Assembly (NCBI GenBank): GCA_030600975.1
Contig: JAUVUL010000173.1
Coordinates: 1-5,262, forward strand
Length of the DNA stretch: 5,262 bases
From: Candidatus Aegiribacteria sp.
GTDB lineage: Bacteria > Fermentibacterota > Fermentibacteria > Fermentibacterales > JCC-6
Direction: 5' to 3'
The notes beneath the pieces were generated by a model, which worked only from the letters and a program-made list of their open reading frames with translations, searched no databases and had not been told where the DNA came from. Of this stretch, positions 1-5,262 are shown in pieces (the stretch's first letter is position 1; each line of letters starts with the position of its first letter). A program made the position numbers and the translations under genes.

Positions 1-59
1 GCAGCTGCATTCGCTATGAACAGCGTGATTAATGGCAGAATTCCGGTTCTTATTTTCAT
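1..59 (-). CDS. Start of a divergent gene encoding a likely exported protein (partial)
   Basis: Reading leftward from an ATG at 59-57, the frame stays open to the window edge (19 full codons). It begins MKIRTGILPLITLF and continues IANAA. This has the layout of a Sec signal peptide: two basic residues (Lys2, Arg4), a hydrophobic core of about 11 residues, then a small-residue stretch (Ala-Asn-Ala-Ala) that could precede a cleavage site. The product would be exported to the periplasm or outer membrane; its identity cannot be known from what is visible. A purine-rich GGAAGA lies upstream at 78-73, but its 13-base spacing to the ATG is long, so the ribosome binding site is weak. The gene is divergent from the lptF-like gene and a candidate leftward promoter lies between them. 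The plus strand is also open from 1 to a TAG at 70-72, so the opposite reading cannot be excluded. Confidence 0.45.
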   Translation of the reverse strand, partial: MKIRTGILPLITLFIANAA

Positions 60-79
60 ACGCAGATTCTAGTCTTCCG

Positions 80-110
80 TTTACTCATGGTTCCCGATAC
101 AGGGTATAAT
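80..110 (+). promoter_or_regulatory. Likely sigma-70-type promoter of the lptF-lptG unit
   Basis: A perfect TATAAT hexamer lies at 105-110. The best -35 match is TTTACT at 80-85 (4 of 6 against TTGACA), with a long 19-base spacer, so the -35 part is weak. Transcription would start near 116-118, giving a leader of about 38 bases before the ATG at 155. That placement argues against the upstream in-frame starts at 110 (TTG) and 122 (ATG), which would lie before or just after the transcript start. The -10 match is seen directly; promoter activity is inferred. Confidence 0.5.
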
Positions 111-111
111 T

Positions 112-141
112 GTCATATTGTATGATATTACTGAATGCCAA
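112..141 (-). promoter_or_regulatory. Candidate leftward promoter for the divergent exported-protein gene
   Basis: On the minus strand TTGGCA (plus positions 141-136) matches the TTGACA -35 consensus at 5 of 6 bases. It is followed after 18 bases by TATGAC (117-112), which matches TATAAT at 4 of 6. Transcription would begin near 105, about 45 bases before the ATG at 59. The site is interleaved with the rightward -10 box, so RNA polymerase could probably not occupy both promoters at once. The -10 match is modest and AT-rich DNA gives such matches by chance, so this is tentative. Confidence 0.28.
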
Positions 142-154
142 TAATGAGAATTTT

Positions 155-1567
155 ATGAAAAAACTGCAAGTTTACACTTTAAGAGAATTCATCGCGCCCT
201 TTCTTCTTTCCTGCGGTATCTTCACTTTTGTGATGCTGCTTGATAAGTTGCTGGATCTTCTGGATATGATCGTAAGCAAGGGAGTGCCCGTAAGAACCGT
301 TGTGGAGGTATTCCTGCTGCTGCTTCCCTCAATGGTGGCTGTAGTGATTCCAATGGGAGTTCTGGCCGGAGTACTCATGGCGGTGGGCAGGATGGAATCC
401 GACCTTGAAGTAACTGCAATGAAATCTTCAGGCATAAGTATCTTCATGCTGATAAAGCCGCTCATGCTGGCAGCTATCCTCCTGACGTCAACCATGGTAC
501 TCTTCAATAACTACGTTCTACCTGACGCAAATCACCTGGCCAAGAACCTCCTCCTTGACATCGGTACAATGCGTCCTGCTGCAAAGATCATACCGGGAAT
601 GTTCGTAGAAGATATTGAAAACTACAGGATAATCGTGGAGGAAAAGGATGACTTGACCGGAGAACTTGAAAACGTCGTCATACATGAACGGGTTCCCGGT
701 ATGCCCGGGAGAACTATTACCGCCCTCAGGGGACGAATGGAGCCTGTTTCAGCCAATCGTTTCCGCCTTGTTCTTACCGACGGACAGATGCATGAACTGA
801 CGGAAACCGGTGAGTACAGGAAACTGGATTTCACAGTTTATACAGTTGAGATAGTCCGATCCGAGGAACTTGTCAGGCAGGACAGGGATAACCGGGGAGA
901 CAGGGAACTATCCGCAGGTCAGATGAGAGCGCTTGTTGATTCTCTTGAAAAACAGGTTGAAATGTTCGAGGATTCACTGATCAGTTCTGGAAGCAGGCCC
1001 CTTCTTGCCCTGATCAATGATTCAACGATCTTTACTGGAAGAACTACTTTCCCGCCTCCTGACAGCGTTGATGCTCGAACAAGGTTCAATCTCTCAAGGA
1101 ATTTCCTGGCGCAGCATTCCGGCGACCTTCGGATTCTGGCAGATCGCATAGCTTCATTGCAGCGGAGTATAAGCCGTTACAGGGTTGAAATACAGAAGAA
1201 GTACTCCATTCCTTTCGCATGTATAGTATTTGTACTTCTCGGTATCCCGCTTGGACTCTCAACCAGGAAGGGTAGCGCCGGTATTGCCCTCGGTATAAGC
1301 CTGCTGGTGATTCTTGCATATTACCTCTTCCTTATTGCCGGGGAACAGCTTGCGGACAGAAGAATGATGCCCGCATTTCTCTCAATGTGGCTTCCGAATA
1401 TCATACTGGGCGTCTTTGGAGTAGTGCTCACTGCACGGAGTCTGCATGAGGGCAATCCTCTCCCTCTGGGCAGACTGCTCGCAGCTGCCAGGTCTTTCTT
1501 CGGAAGATTCCGCGGAAGGCATGATCCAGGTACTGCTGGCATTCAACAGAAAAGCGATTTCGTATGA
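155..1567 (+). CDS. lptF: LptF/LptG-family lipopolysaccharide export permease, first of pair (LptF-like, enlarged)
   Basis: Inner-membrane permease of the YjgP/YjgQ family. In the LptB2FG ABC transporter the LptF-LptG pair extracts lipopolysaccharide from the inner membrane and feeds it to the LptC-LptA bridge. The 470-residue protein has the family layout: N-terminal MKKLQVYTLREFIAPF, three membrane segments (about 12-37, 50-77, 95-118), a periplasmic beta-jellyroll region (about 125-235), then three more segments (about 351-369, 376-396, 405-427). The KYSIPFACIVFVLLGIPLG stretch at TM4 and the following short Arg-Lys-Gly loop are typical of the family. It is about 100 residues longer than the usual 355-370. 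The excess is mainly a charged insert at about 265-338, before TM4, plus a basic C-terminal tail of about 40 residues. I chose the ATG at 155 because the protein then starts like its relatives and lies downstream of the TATAAT box; a weak GAGA is at 146-149. The gene overlaps the next by 4 bases. The family is certain; the choice of LptF over LptG rests on gene order. Confidence 0.85.
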   Translation: MKKLQVYTLREFIAPFLLSCGIFTFVMLLDKLLDLLDMIVSKGVPVRTVVEVFLLLLPSMVAVVIPMGVLAGVLMAVGRMESDLEVTAMKSSGISIFMLIKPLMLAAILLTSTMVLFNNYVLPDANHLAKNLLLDIGTMRPAAKIIPGMFVEDIENYRIIVEEKDDLTGELENVVIHERVPGMPGRTITALRGRMEPVSANRFRLVLTDGQMHELTETGEYRKLDFTVYTVEIVRSEELVRQDRDNRGDRELSAGQMRALVDSLEKQVEMFEDSLISSGSRPLLALINDSTIFTGRTTFPPPDSVDARTRFNLSRNFLAQHSGDLRILADRIASLQRSISRYRVEIQKKYSIPFACIVFVLLGIPLGLSTRKGSAGIALGISLLVILAYYLFLIAGEQLADRRMMPAFLSMWLPNIILGVFGVVLTARSLHEGNPLPLGRLLAAARSFFGRFRGRHDPGTAGIQQKSDFV

Positions 1568-2655
1568 TTTTCAAAAAGCTGGATGTTTATCTTGCCTTCA
1601 GGTTCATAAAAATGATAATCGTATCCGTTACGTCATTCGTAATCATATTCGTTAGCGTCGATGCATTTGACCATTTCACCAGATGGGTTGACAAGGATGT
1701 ATCAGTTGGCGCCTTTCTGACATACTACTTCTACGGACTGCCCTACATAATCGTGCTGGTCCTGCCTATTGCTGTCCTTCTAAGCTCACTATTTCTAATT
1801 TCATCGCTTTCCAGAAGGAACGAACTGGTTGCAATGAGAGCCGCGGGAATAAGCATACCCAGGATCTTCCTGCCGCTGCTTATCGTCGGGGGCCTCACAT
1901 CGGTCTTTGAGCTTGGTGTGGGTGATTTCATAGTAGCCAATGCCACATACCAGCAGACGCAGGTGAAAAGGATTGAAATAGACGGTCAGGAACCGATCAA
2001 CTACTCGAGAAGAAGTAATTTCGCACACAGGTCACCGGATGGATCAATACTGGATATCGGTTTCTTCAACGGCCAGACCGAAACAATGGACAATGTTACT
2101 ATAGAGTGGTTCGATGACAGCAGCAGGGTCACCAGAAGACTTGATATGGACAGAATGATCTGGTCCGATTCCTTATGGACAGGCATAGGTACTGCTGACA
2201 GAGTATTCGGACCATCCGGAGCACTGGTTTTCTCAACTGCCGATACGCTGCCTATCCCTGAGGTAACCGAAACACCTGATGACTTCGGGGCAAGGCAGAA
2301 AGCACCGGGGGAAATGAATTTCATCGAACTCAGGAACTATATTGAAAGTGTCGATAACGCCGGAGGTGACTCAAGGGGAGATCTGGTAGAATTTTATCTG
2401 AAGTTCTTCTTCCCTCTCTCGAATCTGATCATGGTTTTTGTGGGAGCCCCGCTGGCACTGAGAAATCCAAGAAGCGGCAAGTCGTCAAGTATCGGGTTGG
2501 CGATACTGCTGGCTTTCATCTTTTTCTCCCTTCTGCGACTCGGCCAGACCCTGGGTCATAAGGGAGCCCTTCCCCCTCTTCTTGCGGCAAGCATAGCCGA
2601 TATCGTCTATATCTCCCTGGGCATATTCCTGCTATCAAGGGCATCAAAAGCTTAA
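1564..2655 (+). CDS. lptG: LptF/LptG-family lipopolysaccharide export permease, second of pair (LptG-like)
   Basis: Partner permease to the preceding gene and likely the other half of the LptB2FG exporter in the inner membrane. At 363 residues it has the standard size for LptG. It starts MIFKKLDVYLAFRFIK, the usual amphipathic entry to TM1. Membrane segments are at about 13-33, 55-82 and 100-123. A periplasmic beta-jellyroll domain spans about 130-245, followed by the conserved MNFIELRNYIE helix (251-261), then segments at about 277-297, 307-328 and 335-358. The SSLSRRNELVAMRAAGIS stretch (80-97) is the cytoplasmic coupling loop that contacts the LptB ATPase in characterised members. The ATG at 1564 overlaps the previous stop as ATGA. 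No strong Shine-Dalgarno site precedes it, so translation probably depends on ribosomes finishing the upstream gene, which would keep the subunits balanced. LptB itself is not in the window. Assignment as LptG rather than LptF is inferred from order and length. Confidence 0.88.
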   Translation: MIFKKLDVYLAFRFIKMIIVSVTSFVIIFVSVDAFDHFTRWVDKDVSVGAFLTYYFYGLPYIIVLVLPIAVLLSSLFLISSLSRRNELVAMRAAGISIPRIFLPLLIVGGLTSVFELGVGDFIVANATYQQTQVKRIEIDGQEPINYSRRSNFAHRSPDGSILDIGFFNGQTETMDNVTIEWFDDSSRVTRRLDMDRMIWSDSLWTGIGTADRVFGPSGALVFSTADTLPIPEVTETPDDFGARQKAPGEMNFIELRNYIESVDNAGGDSRGDLVEFYLKFFFPLSNLIMVFVGAPLALRNPRSGKSSSIGLAILLAFIFFSLLRLGQTLGHKGALPPLLAASIADIVYISLGIFLLSRASKA

Positions 2656-2758
2656 CCTTCTTTCCGAATCCGACACTTGCATATCACCGGTTACAGGAAG
2701 CATATTAACGACTGTTCATGAAGAGGAAATATATGTGTTTGTCCAGTAAACTTTAACC

Positions 2759-2765
2759 AGGGAGA
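2759..2765 (+). promoter_or_regulatory. Ribosome binding site of serC
   Basis: AGGGAGA at 2759-2765 lies 5 bases before the ATG at 2771. It is the clearest Shine-Dalgarno sequence in the window and fixes the serC start. The 115-base gap before it (2656-2770) shows no convincing terminator hairpin and only weak promoter matches. Confidence 0.75.
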
Positions 2766-2770
2766 CAGAA

Positions 2771-3853
2771 ATGCCCGAACGTGTATACAACTTTTTCGCC
2801 GGACCCGCTACTCTTCCATACGATGTGGTGAAGGAAGCAGCAAAGGGTGTCGTGAACTTCGACAACATGGGAATGTCCGTAATGGAAATATCCCACCGCT
2901 CCGCACAGTTCGACCGGATGTTCTGTGAAACACAGAAGAACATGCTCGAGATCATGGGTCTTTCAGAGGACGAATATGGTGTGCTTTTCCTTGGCGGCGG
3001 GGCCAGTACTCAGTTCTGCGCTCTTCCCTTCAACTTCCTCAAGGATGGGATGACTGCCGATTACATCGTTACAGGAGGATGGTCGAAGAAGGCGGTCAAA
3101 GAGGCAAAATTCTTCGGTGACGTGAATATTGCCGCCAGCAGTGAGGACTCCAATTTCAGTTACATTCCGAAGGAGTTCAACCTGACGAAGGGAGCAGCAT
3201 ACGTACACACCACAAGCAACAACACACTGGTGGGGACTCAGATAAAAGACTTCCCAGAAACAGGTGATGTCCCCCTGGTTTGTGACATGTCATCTGACTT
3301 CCTTTCCAGGAAGCTTGATTTCAGCAAATTCTCCCTCATTTACGCCGGAGCCCAGAAGAATATCGGGCCTTCAGGTGTTGCTGCAGTAGTCATCAAACGC
3401 TCCTGGGTTGAGCAGGCACGCAAGGAAGTTCCCACAATGCTTTCCTACGCAACCCATATTGACAAGAATTCACTGTTCAATACTCCTCCGTCCTTCCCTG
3501 TCTACGTTGTGGGCCTTGTTCTGAAATGGATCCTGCAGCAGGGTGGAATCAGTGCTGTTGAGGCAGCTAATAATAAGAAGGCCGGGCTCCTCTATTCCTA
3601 CATGGATGACAGCAATGACTTCTACAGGGGAACCGCTGAGAAAGACAGCAGGTCTCTAATGAATGTAACGTTCCGCCTTCCATCTGAGGAGCTGGAAAAG
3701 AAGTTCATAGCCGAAGGTGCTTTGAACGATCTCTTTGGATTGAAAGGGCACAGATCCGTTGGAGGATGCAGAGCCTCAATCTACAATGCCATGCCCTATG
3801 AGGGTGTTGAAGCTCTCGTTGAATTCATGAAGAGATTCAAGGCGGCAAGCTAA
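2771..3853 (+). CDS. serC: Phosphoserine aminotransferase
   Basis: Cytoplasmic PLP-dependent enzyme of class V aminotransferase fold. It converts 3-phosphohydroxypyruvate and glutamate to O-phosphoserine and 2-oxoglutarate, the second step of serine synthesis; in some bacteria it also serves the pyridoxal phosphate pathway. The 360 residues match the usual length (E. coli SerC has about 362). Visible hallmarks run in order: N-terminal VYNFFAGPATLP; SHRS with His42-Arg43, which bind substrate phosphate; the FLGGGAST loop (73-80); Trp104 in GGWSKKA, which stacks on PLP; CDMSSD with Asp172, which pairs with the PLP ring nitrogen; YAGAQKNIGPSG with the Schiff-base Lys196; and GHRSVGGCRASIYNAM with His327-Arg328 near the C-terminus. 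All key residues are present, so the enzyme should be active. The start is set by a good ribosome binding site. It follows lptG by 115 bases in the same direction and converges with ligA. Neither serA nor serB is nearby in the window. Confidence 0.97.
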   Translation: MPERVYNFFAGPATLPYDVVKEAAKGVVNFDNMGMSVMEISHRSAQFDRMFCETQKNMLEIMGLSEDEYGVLFLGGGASTQFCALPFNFLKDGMTADYIVTGGWSKKAVKEAKFFGDVNIAASSEDSNFSYIPKEFNLTKGAAYVHTTSNNTLVGTQIKDFPETGDVPLVCDMSSDFLSRKLDFSKFSLIYAGAQKNIGPSGVAAVVIKRSWVEQARKEVPTMLSYATHIDKNSLFNTPPSFPVYVVGLVLKWILQQGGISAVEAANNKKAGLLYSYMDDSNDFYRGTAEKDSRSLMNVTFRLPSEELEKKFIAEGALNDLFGLKGHRSVGGCRASIYNAMPYEGVEALVEFMKRFKAAS

Positions 3854-3861
3854 GAAATTGA

Positions 3862-3934
3862 GATTGGGGACGGAAATGGGGACGGAGGTAATTAAGAAAT
3901 CTAATTACCTCCGTCCCCATTTCCGTCCCTAATT
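3862..3934. repeat. Long perfect inverted repeat between serC and ligA (REP-like palindrome, possible two-way terminator)
   Basis: The arms at 3867-3894 and 3902-3929 are perfect 28-bp reverse complements separated by a 7-base loop (AGAAATC). Five more pairs, two of them G-T, extend the stem to 3862/3934 on the plus-strand transcript. Each arm contains GGGGACGGA twice at a 12-base step (left arm about 3866-3874 and 3878-3886), then GGTAATTA near the loop. The hairpin starts 8 bases after the serC stop codon, and its right perfect arm ends on the first base of the ligA stop triplet on the plus strand (3929). There is no run of T after the stem in either direction, so it is not a classical intrinsic terminator, though such a strong stem between convergent genes could still halt or protect both transcripts. 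The internal repeats and sharp edges resemble REP-type mobile palindromes. The repeat is certain; its role is inferred. Confidence 0.85.
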
Positions 3935-5262
3935 AAACAACCTCAGGAATTCATCCTCGTCTATTATCTTGATTCCCAGTTCACGAGCTTTCTGCAGCTT
4001 GTCTCCAGCTCCAGGGCCGGCAACTACAATATCAGTTCTTGATGAGATGTTTCCGGTAACTTTCGCACCGGCCTTCTCAGCCATTATCCGTGCCTCTGAA
4101 CGTGATAAAGAGATTCCGCCAGTAAAAACCACTGTTAATCTAAGAAGAGGCTTTTCACTATCACATGTACTACTGCCCCGGGGCTTGAATCCGGCGTTTA
4201 AAAGCCTGTTCACCACATCGCTCGTTATCTTCTCATTGAAAAATCGATACAGGTTATCCGCCAGAACAGGGCCGATTCCCTCAATCGCAAGGAATTCATC
4301 AACACCGGCATCCATCATTTTATGAAGATCGGAAAATCTGCCGGACAGAAGGCCTGAAACGGTTCTGCCTATCCCGGGTATCCCAAGGCCGGTAATGAAC
4401 CTCTGAAGGTCCGCGCTGAGGCTTTTTTCAAGTTCCGAAAGGAGATTGTCCGAAGATTTCTCGCCCATCCTGTCCAGTGATGCAAGTTGCGGCTGGGTAA
4501 GACGGTACAGGTCCGATACATCCTTAACCATACCTTTGTCAACGAGCTGCTCCGCCAGTTTACTGCCAAGACCCTCAATATCAAGGGCATCCCTGGAACC
4601 CCAGTGGAAAAGGCTCTCCCTGAGCTTTGCCGGGCAGGATGGATTCATGCACCTGTGGGCAGAGGCATCCTCTTCCCTGGCAATAGGTCCATTACACTCA
4701 GGACAGTTCCGGGGAAACTCGAACCGTTTCCCTCTTTCTCCCTTCGGTCTTCCAAGGGATCTTACCACCTCAGGTATCACGTCTCCCGCTCTTCTAACAA
4801 TTACCGTATCTCCCGGTCTGGCATCCTTCCTGCGAAGCTCGTCCTCGTTATGAAGCGTTGCGCTGGAAACAGTCACACCACCGACAAAGACCGGCTCCAG
4901 TCTTGCAACCGGTGTAAGCTTTCCAGTTCTTCCGACCTGCAACTCTATATCGATCAGCTGTGTTACTGCTTCCTCAGCTCTGAATTTCCAGGCAGTTGCC
5001 CATCTGGGAAATCTGGAAAGAGTTCCCATCCTTTCCTGAAGAGAAGCTTCGTTGAGCTTGATAACAACACCGTCTATCTCCCAGGGCAGTTTATCCCGGT
5101 TCTCTTCAAGTCTGTGATAGGCTTTCTCAACTTCATCAACACCCCTGCAGACAGAGTTTTTGGGATTCACGGGAATACCGAGTCTGCCGAGGAAATTGAA
5201 AAGAGAACTCTGGGATGTTACGCCCTCCGGCCATCGGGCTGTTCCGTAGGCAATGAAACTCA
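3929..5262 (-). CDS. ligA: NAD-dependent DNA ligase, C-terminal two thirds (5' end beyond window)
   Basis: LigA seals nicks in duplex DNA during replication and repair, using NAD+ to adenylate itself. The frame is open from the right edge to a TAG at 3931-3929; 443 residues are visible of a family norm near 670. The missing part includes the KxDG adenylation site. Visible residues, numbered from the edge: SFIAYGTARW, end of the adenylation domain; EIDGVVIK (61-68) with the conserved motif lysine; PRWATAWKF (85-93) with the second conserved lysine; the OB fold with QVGRTGKLTPVARLEPV and RRAGDVIPEVV (to about 167); a four-cysteine zinc finger, Cys186-x2-Cys189 and Cys204-x4-Cys209; helix-hairpin-helix repeats (about 225-340, including GLGIPGIG and AIEGIG); and a BRCT domain (about 372-443) ending in DEDEFLRLFN. 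WKFRAEE replaces the more common YKFPAEE, a mild deviation. A GTG at 5170 is not the true start, because recognisable ligase sequence continues upstream of it. The gene converges on serC, and its stop codon overlaps the inverted repeat. Confidence 0.97.
   Translation of the reverse strand, partial: SFIAYGTARWPEGVTSQSSLFNFLGRLGIPVNPKNSVCRGVDEVEKAYHRLEENRDKLPWEIDGVVIKLNEASLQERMGTLSRFPRWATAWKFRAEEAVTQLIDIELQVGRTGKLTPVARLEPVFVGGVTVSSATLHNEDELRRKDARPGDTVIVRRAGDVIPEVVRSLGRPKGERGKRFEFPRNCPECNGPIAREEDASAHRCMNPSCPAKLRESLFHWGSRDALDIEGLGSKLAEQLVDKGMVKDVSDLYRLTQPQLASLDRMGEKSSDNLLSELEKSLSADLQRFITGLGIPGIGRTVSGLLSGRFSDLHKMMDAGVDEFLAIEGIGPVLADNLYRFFNEKITSDVVNRLLNAGFKPRGSSTCDSEKPLLRLTVVFTGGISLSRSEARIMAEKAGAKVTGNISSRTDIVVAGPGAGDKLQKARELGIKIIDEDEFLRLFN

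Noticed and set aside
1..72. Plus-strand open frame ending in TAG at 70-72, as the tail of an upstream gene
   Set aside because: Only 23 codons are visible and they match no C-terminus I recognise. The minus-strand reading has a start codon and a signal-peptide pattern, so I prefer it, though not strongly.
110..154. Upstream in-frame starts for the lptF-like gene (TTG at 110, ATG at 122)
   Set aside because: The TTG overlaps the TATAAT box and the ATG at 122 would lie only a few bases after the expected transcript start. The 15 extra residues do not look like the family N-terminus, whereas the ATG at 155 gives a typical one.
2001..2324. Minus-strand open frame of 107 codons inside the lptG-like gene
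   Set aside because: It is antisense to the conserved permease frame, and its translation is Ser-rich with no recognisable domain.
2676..2735. Promoter for serC in the gap after lptG
   Set aside because: The best pairs are TTGCAT with CATATT, and TTAACG with TATATG at a 19-base spacer. They match the consensus at only 3-4 of 6 bases per box, which is no better than chance in such DNA.
2718..2756. 12-codon frame (MKRKYMCLSSKL) just upstream of serC, as a possible leader peptide
   Set aside because: It has no Shine-Dalgarno site, contains only two serine codons, and no attenuator hairpins are visible between it and serC.
3862..3934. Palindrome as a standard rho-independent terminator or a CRISPR repeat
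   Set aside because: No T tract follows the stem on either strand, and the repeated units have no regular spacers; a REP-like palindrome with possible terminator function fits better.
3969..4853. Plus-strand open frames opposite ligA (3969-4325 and 4446-4853)
   Set aside because: They lie wholly antisense to strongly conserved ligase domains and encode low-complexity, Ser/Pro-rich sequence with no family signature.
5168..5170. GTG as the start of a 413-residue ligase
   Set aside because: The frame stays open for 30 more codons to the window edge and those encode recognisable LigA sequence (SFIAYGTARW and on), so the gene is cut by the window rather than short.

Overview
The window holds conserved housekeeping genes of a diderm (Gram-negative type) bacterium. 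Two LptF/LptG-family permeases point to an outer membrane built with lipopolysaccharide. An E. coli-type SerC and an NAD-dependent DNA ligase confirm that it is bacterial. I cannot name the organism. The enlarged first permease would fit an uncultured lineage outside the Proteobacteria, but this is only a guess. Base composition looks even across the window, and nothing suggests recent transfer of the genes.

Layout. At the left edge the first codons of a minus-strand gene encode what looks like a signal peptide; the rest lies outside. A short divergent control region (about 60-154) holds a perfect TATAAT box for the rightward genes and a weaker leftward promoter overlapping the same space. 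Next come two plus-strand permease genes, lptF-like and lptG-like, which overlap by 4 bases (ATGA) and should form one translationally coupled unit. Together they would make the inner-membrane part of the LptB2FG lipopolysaccharide exporter; lptA, lptB and lptC are not in view. After a 115-base gap comes serC (serine biosynthesis), with a clear ribosome binding site. The gap shows no terminator and only poor promoter matches, so serC may be partly read through from lptFG.

serC converges on ligA, which is on the minus strand and runs off the right edge. Its visible 443 residues cover the end of the adenylation domain, the OB fold, the zinc finger, the helix-hairpin-helix region and the BRCT domain. 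Between the two genes is the most unusual feature of the window: a perfect 28-bp inverted repeat with a 7-base loop, whose arms each carry two copies of GGGGACGGA and whose edge lies inside the ligA stop codon. It resembles REP-type palindromes and could also end transcription from both sides.

I found no clearly novel multi-gene system. The leads worth checking are the palindrome, the extra periplasmic segment of the LptF-like protein, and the tightly packed divergent promoter region.
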